Source of the DNA: a virus
Direction: 5' to 3' (one strand)
IMG/VR virus record: IMGVR_UViG_3300042337_000070
Location: 43,943-107,942 of that record
Length of the DNA stretch: 64,000 nucleotides
The number at the start of each line of letters is the position of its first letter. Within the stretch, counting starts at the first letter, position 1. Shown here one piece after another: positions 58,927-64,000 of this stretch. The notes under the pieces are model-generated. The model saw only the letters and a program-made list of their open reading frames with translations. It had not been told where the DNA came from and did not search any database. The position numbers and the translations under genes are program-made.

Positions 58927-60066
58927 TTAGAAGTTACCTCCGTCGAGCATTCCGAACTGTGGAACACCAGAAGCATTTACTTGTAGAACATTACCTTCGG
59001 TGCCTGCTGATGTGACAAGTAGACCATCAGTTCCATTACCGAATAGAACACCGTTTGTGGTAAATGTATTGCGTCCGGTACCACCATAGTTGACTAACAA
59101 TGTACCAGTATTTACATAAGAAGCATTAGCGGCATGTTGATCAGCAACATTTGCTGTACCGAATGCTGCATTAGCAACCGTGAAGCTTGCATTGGTTAGT
59201 GTGTAAGCAGCATTTACAGAAGTATATGCGGCATTTGAAACGTCAAAGTTAGCATTTGCGAGAGTATATGCGGCATTAGTTGTATCAAATGCAGACTTGA
59301 TCCAGGTATAAGCATTTGCTCCATTGAGTCTTAGATTGCTAGTAACAATATCAGCATTAAGAACAGCAAGAGTAAAGTTGTTTCCTGTAGTATCAATATA
59401 GTTCTGACCAGGCTCTAGATTGTAATTCTGAAATAGAAAGAACTCTTTGTTACCGGCAGAACGAAAGATACCAGTATAGAGATTAGCAGTTCCATTTGAA
59501 TAGTTACCGACGAATCCAATATCAACTGCGTCTGATGAATTATTTGCAGCAAGGAAGATAAGTGGATCTTGAACAAGTAGAGTCTCTGTATCAACGTAAG
59601 TTGTGGTTCCTTGAATAGCAAGGTTACCTGTAATAGTAACATCACCACCGATTGTTCCACCTGATGCAGCAAACTTAGTATTAGCCAAGTTAAATGCAGC
59701 ATTAGCAACTGTAAACCCTGCATTTGTTGCAACGTATGCTGCATTGGTAACAACGTAATTAGAGTTAGCGAGTGTATATGCTGAGTTTGTTGTATTGAAC
59801 GCAAGATTTAAAAGAGAATAGATCGAATTTGAACTTGTAAATCCAGTGTTTGTAACATTGAATGCTGCATTAGCAAGGTTGTAAATAGTGTTCTGTTGAT
59901 CGACAAAAAACTTACCACCAATTACAATTGGGTTTGTTTCGTCGGCCGAACCAATGAATAGTTTTTGAGATACATATGAATACGCTGGTTCTGCCGCAAG
60001 AAGTGAATTGTCTGCGGGTGTTGTCGTAACACTTGATCTTTTAATCTGGATTCTTGTATTGGACAT
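58927..60066 (-). CDS. ANAAF-repeat fibre protein, 379 residues
   Basis: MSNTRIQIKRSSVTTTPADN, AEPAYSYVSQKLFIGSADE (a common attachment domain), repeats such as NLANAAFNVTNTGFTSSNS (80-150 and 265-320), a middle beta domain with TYVDTETLLVQDPLIFLAAN and a Gly-rich end NVLQVNASGVPQFGMLDGGN. Likely a proximal or connecting fibre section. Confidence 0.75.
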   Translation of the reverse strand: MSNTRIQIKRSSVTTTPADNSLLAAEPAYSYVSQKLFIGSADETNPIVIGGKFFVDQQNTIYNLANAAFNVTNTGFTSSNSIYSLLNLAFNTTNSAYTLANSNYVVTNAAYVATNAGFTVANAAFNLANTKFAASGGTIGGDVTITGNLAIQGTTTYVDTETLLVQDPLIFLAANNSSDAVDIGFVGNYSNGTANLYTGIFRSAGNKEFFLFQNYNLEPGQNYIDTTGNNFTLAVLNADIVTSNLRLNGANAYTWIKSAFDTTNAAYTLANANFDVSNAAYTSVNAAYTLTNASFTVANAAFGTANVADQHAANASYVNTGTLLVNYGGTGRNTFTTNGVLFGNGTDGLLVTSAGTEGNVLQVNASGVPQFGMLDGGNF

Positions 60067-60069
60067 TTC

Positions 60070-60318
60070 TTAAAATTCTCCTCCGTTTATGATGGGTATG
60101 ATCTTTACAACAAACTTACCACTTACCTCATCATAAACTAATGTCTCGTTATTGTCCACATCAGAAGCGTCAACATCTTTCAATTCTACTACAGTATCGA
60201 TATTTGTTGATCCGCCTCCTCCAATACCACCTCCAGTATTTATTGCGATACGGTTCTTAGCAGGAGCATTGACAGTTATGTTTTGTTTTCTTGGCTTAAT
60301 TGTGATTCTGGTATTCAT
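60070..60318 (-). CDS. Small virion-associated protein, 82 residues
   Basis: MNTRITIKPRKQNITVNAPA, a Gly hinge (IGGGGST), then VELKDVDASDVDNNETLVYD and VSGKFVVKIIPIINGGEF. The KDVDxSDxxNxxTLVYDxxxxxFV segment is a motif that recurs in phage fibre and baseplate proteins. Starts 6 bases after the previous gene. Confidence 0.6.
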   Translation of the reverse strand: MNTRITIKPRKQNITVNAPAKNRIAINTGGGIGGGGSTNIDTVVELKDVDASDVDNNETLVYDEVSGKFVVKIIPIINGGEF

Positions 60319-60324
60319 ATTACC

Positions 60325-60666
60325 TTACTTTGTGATGGCTGGAGTTACAATAACAATACCCTCAATCAAACGAGTGTGTGTATTAGAATCAGCATCCTTC
60401 ACAAAAATATCATAAAAATAATTTCCTGGTCTAAGATTTGATGTATTGGCGGCATCCAGTGAGATAGAAATCTCACCGTTTGCTGCATCTGTTATTTCAC
60501 ACTTAAAACTTCCTGATACGTTAGCGGAAATCAATGATCTTCTCAACTTACCGGAAACAACATATGCAGATACATTCTGTGCCAGATTAGTATCATCATC
60601 ATTGATATTGATGACAGTGCTAAAGTCTGTTCCTTGATCGATATAAAACTCTACATATTCCGCCAT
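60325..60666 (-). CDS. BppU/Ig-like N-terminal-type structural protein, 113 residues
   Basis: MAEYVEFYIDQGTDFSTVIN, INDDDTNLAQNVSAYVVSGK, LRRSLISANVSGSFKCEITD and RPGNYFYDIFVKDADSNTHT. The QGxDFxxxIxIxDxxG...Y...G.LRRS pattern is an all-beta domain common to baseplate and fibre proteins. Its ATG overlaps the stop of the S74 fibre. Confidence 0.65.
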   Translation of the reverse strand: MAEYVEFYIDQGTDFSTVININDDDTNLAQNVSAYVVSGKLRRSLISANVSGSFKCEITDAANGEISISLDAANTSNLRPGNYFYDIFVKDADSNTHTRLIEGIVIVTPAITK

Positions 60667-63600
60667 TAGTTTTTACCTTTGAGTTCGTCAATCTCAGATT
60701 TAAGTTCTTTGATTGCTTCGATCAATAGAGGAATGATCTTCTCGTATTGAACAGTTAGATAGTTCTCACCAGACTTAGAGTATTCGACTCCATGTTTAAC
60801 ATCAATATCGAATGGTGCCGGTTTGACGGCCATTGGCAGAACTTTCTCAATCTCTTGTGCTAGAACACCAACTTGGGTAGATGTATCAGTGTATCCAAAT
60901 GATGCAGCAAGTTCATTACTGTTATAGGTGACACCTGAGATTTGTTCTATCTTAGCAAGAGCATTGTCGATGGTCTTAATATTTGTCTTAAGACGCTCAT
61001 CGGAATAGTAAGCTGTGATAGCATTCGTGGCACGAATCTCACCGGATGTTCCAGAAGCGTCAGTTCCGATACCAATTGAGTTGAACTGAGAGTTCTGAGT
61101 GGTAGAAGTAAATGTGCTAGCAGAACCGGTGATTGATCCTGATGATGTGACATAGTTAGCACCACCTGTAACTGATCTTACACGACCGTATTCGTCAACA
61201 GTAATAGAAGAGATACCACTAGATACAGCAACATTAGAACTAGATCCATAAGTTGCTAGGGAAACTGTGCCAGTTGTTGTAATTGTTCCACCTGTTAGTC
61301 CTACGCCTGTAGCAACAGAAGTAACACCAGAAGATGTAACATAATTAGCACCACCAGAAATAGCAGTTACACGTCCATAAGCATCAACTGTGACAGATGA
61401 AATGCCAGATGTATATGAACCGCCTGTACCACCTGGTCCAGATGTTGGAAGCGAAATTGTTCCAGTTGTGGTGATGGTGCCACCATTCAATCCGTTGCCG
61501 GCGATGACTTGTGTAACGCCAGAAGATGTAACGTAACCGGCAGATCCGGTTACCGAGGTCACACGACCGTAAGTATCAACTGTAATAGCAGAGATACCTC
61601 CTGTTCTAGCGGTCGTATCAGCGAGGATACCGGAAGCTAGATCAATAACAGGCGTTGTTCCACCAGTTGATGTAACACGACCTCCTGTACCTGTGACAGA
61701 TGTAACTTTTCCTGTTGCAACAGTATTTGCCCATGCATTAGCAGCATTAGCCATAAAGCCAGCGTAGTTGTTTGCTGATGATCCAACAGTGATAGCGTAT
61801 CCGTTTGCTCCCTGTGATACACCGTTCGCTTTTCCAAATGCTGCGGTTGTATTTTGAGTTACAGAGTCAACATTAGCAGTTGAAGCAAATCTTAGATAGT
61901 TTGTTCCATCTGTTGTGAATGTCCAAGCATCTGTTCCTTCATTCCATAGGATGGCAACATTAGCAGAAGATCCACGCTTGACTTCAATACCAGCATTCTC
62001 AGAAGGTGCTACGACAGAAGGAATATCATTATTAAGAGTAATGATGGCGTCGCCGACGAGTAATGTCTGAGTATTAGCATAAGTCATAACGCCTGATGTT
62101 GTAAGGTTACCTTGAATAACTAGATCGCCAGTAATAGTATCGCCGGCTTTCTTTACATAGGTTGCTGCTGCATAGTTGTTAGCATTATTAGCAACAAGAC
62201 CGGCACCATTTGCCATAGATCCAGCGTAATTATTAGCCGCTATGACAGATGTATTGGTATATGCTCTAGCAACTATTAGATTAGCATCTACAACGGTACT
62301 AGTATATCCGTTACTGCTATTGGCCATTACTCCAGCATAGTTGTTAGCTGCACCGGTAGAAGTATTGGTATATGCTCTTGAAACAACAAGATTAGCATCT
62401 ACAACGGTACTAGTATATCCATTAGCTGAGTTAGCCATTGCTCCAGCATAGTTATTGGCAGCGGCAGTAGAGGTATTAGTGTAAGCTCTGGAGGTCACAA
62501 GGTTAGCAGCAACAATTGTGTTGGTGATACCGTTAGCACTATTGGCCATTACACCAGCATAGTTATTAGCTGCCGCAGTAGATGTATCAGTATATGATCT
62601 AGCTGTAGTCAAATTGGCAGCAACGATTGTGCTGGCAATTGCGTTAGCAGCATTAGCCATAAAGCCAGCGTAGTTGTTTGCCGCAGCGGTAGATGTGTTC
62701 GTGTAGCCTCTAGAGGTTACTAGATTGGCCGCTACAATGGTTTCACTATAACTATTACCGCTGTTAGCCATGAATCCAGCATAGTTATTTCCGCTGTTAG
62801 CCATAGCACCAGCGTAGTTATTACCAGATGTTAGAGCATTTGTAACGCTAATAGAACCGATGAACAACGAAGTTGTATTAACTCCACCGTTAACATCAAG
62901 ACTAGTTGTTGGTGTAGATGTATTGATACCGAGGCGAGTATTCTGCTGATCAATAAACAATACGATTGATGTATTACCTACTGTTAGATTGTTTGCTGTA
63001 AATAGAGATCCGCCATACAGTTGAATGTAGTCACTACTTACATCACCTAAAAGAATGTTACCTGTTGCTCTCATATCACCTGCAACATCAAGTCTAAGCG
63101 AACTTGCTGATGTGCCGATACCTACGTTACCATTTACAGTAAGTTCTCCTGCAAAGGTTCCTGTCGCATTAGCAAGAGCATTATTTGCTTTATCAAAAGC
63201 ACCATTTGCAGTATTGAAAGATACTTGATTTGTGACAATAGAGTTTGCTGCGTTTCCGCCTAGCTCTTGTGCTAGTCCGTAAGCATCGTTTGCTCTATTT
63301 CTTGCTGTGTTTGCTTGATCAAATGCGGCTGTTGTATTAGCAATAGTTGACAAAGTTGCTATTGCCCAGTTGTTAACCGAGTTTGCTAAAAAGCCTGCAA
63401 AGTTATTGGCTGCTGTGGTAGATATTCTGATATTAGAATAGGCTGCTGTATTGGATGCAGAGTCGATACTTAGAGCATAAGCATTTGCTGCAATAGATGA
63501 CGCTAGAATATTGGCATAAGCAGCGGTATTAGATGCTGAATCAATGCTCAAAGCATAGGCATTTGCTGCTACTGTAGAAGTTCTAATATTAGCATAAGCA

Positions 63601-64000
63601 GCGGTATTAGATGTTGAGTCGATACTTAGAGCATAGGCATTTGCCGCAACGGTTGATGCCAAGATGTTAGCATAAGCTGCCGTGTTAGATGCTGAATCGA
63701 TACTTAGAGCATAGGCATTTGCAGCGGTTGTAGATGCTAGAATGTTTCCGTATGCGGCAGCATTTGCTGCTGTAACGATTGATAGAGCGTAAGTATTTGC
63801 TGCAACGGTTGATGCCAAGATGTTGGCATAAGCAGCGGTATTAGATGCTGAATCAATGCTCAAAGCATAGGCATTTGCTGCCAATGTTGATGTTCTAATG
63901 TTAGCATAAGCAGCGGTATTAGATGCTGAATCAATGCTCAAAGCATAGGCATTTGCTGCTACTGTAGAAGTTCTGATGTTTGCGTAGGCTGCTGTATTAG
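60666..64000 (-). CDS. Tail fibre with 26-residue repeats and S74 domain, 5' end off the right edge
   Basis: At least 1111 codons; the frame is open to the last base, so the start is not in the window. Upstream part: 26-residue repeats (LSIDSASNTAAYANIxxSTx AANAYA); then NNYAGxMANSxNxYT-type repeats; a beta region with repeated VTGGANYVTSSG modules; and a C-terminal S74 domain YYSDERLKTNIKTIDNALAK and VGVLAQEIEKVLPMAVKPAP. Self-cleavage is expected just before the SDER serine. Probably a receptor-binding long fibre. Confidence 0.82.
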   Translation of the reverse strand, partial: NTAAYANIRTSTVAANAYALSIDSASNTAAYANIRTSTLAANAYALSIDSASNTAAYANILASTVAANTYALSIVTAANAAAYGNILASTTAANAYALSIDSASNTAAYANILASTVAANAYALSIDSTSNTAAYANIRTSTVAANAYALSIDSASNTAAYANILASSIAANAYALSIDSASNTAAYSNIRISTTAANNFAGFLANSVNNWAIATLSTIANTTAAFDQANTARNRANDAYGLAQELGGNAANSIVTNQVSFNTANGAFDKANNALANATGTFAGELTVNGNVGIGTSASSLRLDVAGDMRATGNILLGDVSSDYIQLYGGSLFTANNLTVGNTSIVLFIDQQNTRLGINTSTPTTSLDVNGGVNTTSLFIGSISVTNALTSGNNYAGAMANSGNNYAGFMANSGNSYSETIVAANLVTSRGYTNTSTAAANNYAGFMANAANAIASTIVAANLTTARSYTDTSTAAANNYAGVMANSANGITNTIVAANLVTSRAYTNTSTAAANNYAGAMANSANGYTSTVVDANLVVSRAYTNTSTGAANNYAGVMANSSNGYTSTVVDANLIVARAYTNTSVIAANNYAGSMANGAGLVANNANNYAAATYVKKAGDTITGDLVIQGNLTTSGVMTYANTQTLLVGDAIITLNNDIPSVVAPSENAGIEVKRGSSANVAILWNEGTDAWTFTTDGTNYLRFASTANVDSVTQNTTAAFGKANGVSQGANGYAITVGSSANNYAGFMANAANAWANTVATGKVTSVTGTGGRVTSTGGTTPVIDLASGILADTTARTGGISAITVDTYGRVTSVTGSAGYVTSSGVTQVIAGNGLNGGTITTTGTISLPTSGPGGTGGSYTSGISSVTVDAYGRVTAISGGANYVTSSGVTSVATGVGLTGGTITTTGTVSLATYGSSSNVAVSSGISSITVDEYGRVRSVTGGANYVTSSGSITGSASTFTSTTQNSQFNSIGIGTDASGTSGEIRATNAITAYYSDERLKTNIKTIDNALAKIEQISGVTYNSNELAASFGYTDTSTQVGVLAQEIEKVLPMAVKPAPFDIDVKHGVEYSKSGENYLTVQYEKIIPLLIEAIKELKSEIDELKGKN
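63396..64000 (-). repeat. Tandem 78-bp coding repeats
   Basis: At least seven 26-residue units with only one to six differences between copies (for example SIDSASNTAAYANIRTST and SIDSASNTAAYANILAST). Neighbouring copies are almost identical at DNA level, so copy number can change by recombination or slippage. The array continues past the window end. Confidence 0.88.

Noticed and set aside
63396-64000. Regular repeats suggestive of a CRISPR array
   Set aside because: Units are tandem, 78 bp without unique spacers, and encode 26-residue protein repeats in one open frame.
1-64000. Diversity-generating retroelement for the fibre tips
   Set aside because: No reverse transcriptase, no template repeat and no adenine-biased variable region was seen in the window.

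Overview
The window is part of a large T4-superfamily myovirus genome. Nearly every gene lies on the minus strand, so transcription runs from high to low coordinates. Hallmark genes are the T4 replication and recombination set (gp62, gp44, gp45, dNMP kinase gp1, gp46, gp47, gp55, UvsW, UvsY) and the complete T4 head-neck-tail block in T4 order (gp13-14-15, gp16-17-18-19-20, core proteins, gp21-22-23). Base composition is moderately AT-rich by eye. ANAAF-repeat fibres, a CobS/CobT-like pair, the small 80-residue protein beside it, DUF6321/DUF5661-type domains and gp62/gp15-type sequences resemble marine and alphaproteobacterial T4-like phages more than coliphage T4. The exact host cannot be read from the window.

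Layout. 1-5.9 kb: clamp-loader and clamp operon (gp62 fragment, gp44, gp45, gp1 kinase) with small membrane proteins and a glycosyltransferase. A DUF262/DGQHR-type gene with its own promoter is inserted between gp44 and gp62. 6-10 kb: an AAA+ (MoxR/CobS-like) and VWA-metalloprotease (CobT-like) pair. 10-14.5 kb: an accessory cluster (DNA-methylase-like protein, glycosyltransferase-like protein and PLP-fold enzyme, overlapping head to tail, preceded by five tiny genes) that looks like a DNA-modification pathway. 14.5-20.2 kb: gp46, a full-length FtsH protease, gp47, gp55. 20.3-23.5 kb: UvsW/UvsY and conserved small proteins. 23.6-24.2 kb: a plus-strand GIY-YIG homing endonuclease beside the capsid gene. 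24.2-42.7 kb: virion head, packaging, tail and neck genes. 42.7-64 kb: a very large fibre/adhesin region with two sets of three tandem paralogues (FPDN-type and LamG-type), four to five ANAAF-repeat fibres including a 1980-residue protein, and two S74-type C-terminal chaperone domains; the last fibre runs off the right edge.

Regulation. Early and middle genes (1-23 kb) carry host sigma70-like promoters (TTGACA-like, TATAAT-like) with an almost invariant 17-base spacer. Structural genes carry T4-type late promoters, ACTAAATA or TATAAATA, a few bases upstream of starts, consistent with gp55/gp45-dependent late transcription encoded in the same window. Strong hairpins mark several operon ends; one leader (5920-5987) contains two mutually exclusive perfect stems.

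Starts given below were often moved inward from the longest open frame to fit ribosome-binding sites and ATGA-type overlaps. Nine genes too short or too edge-bound for a standard ORF scan were added by reading the gaps directly.
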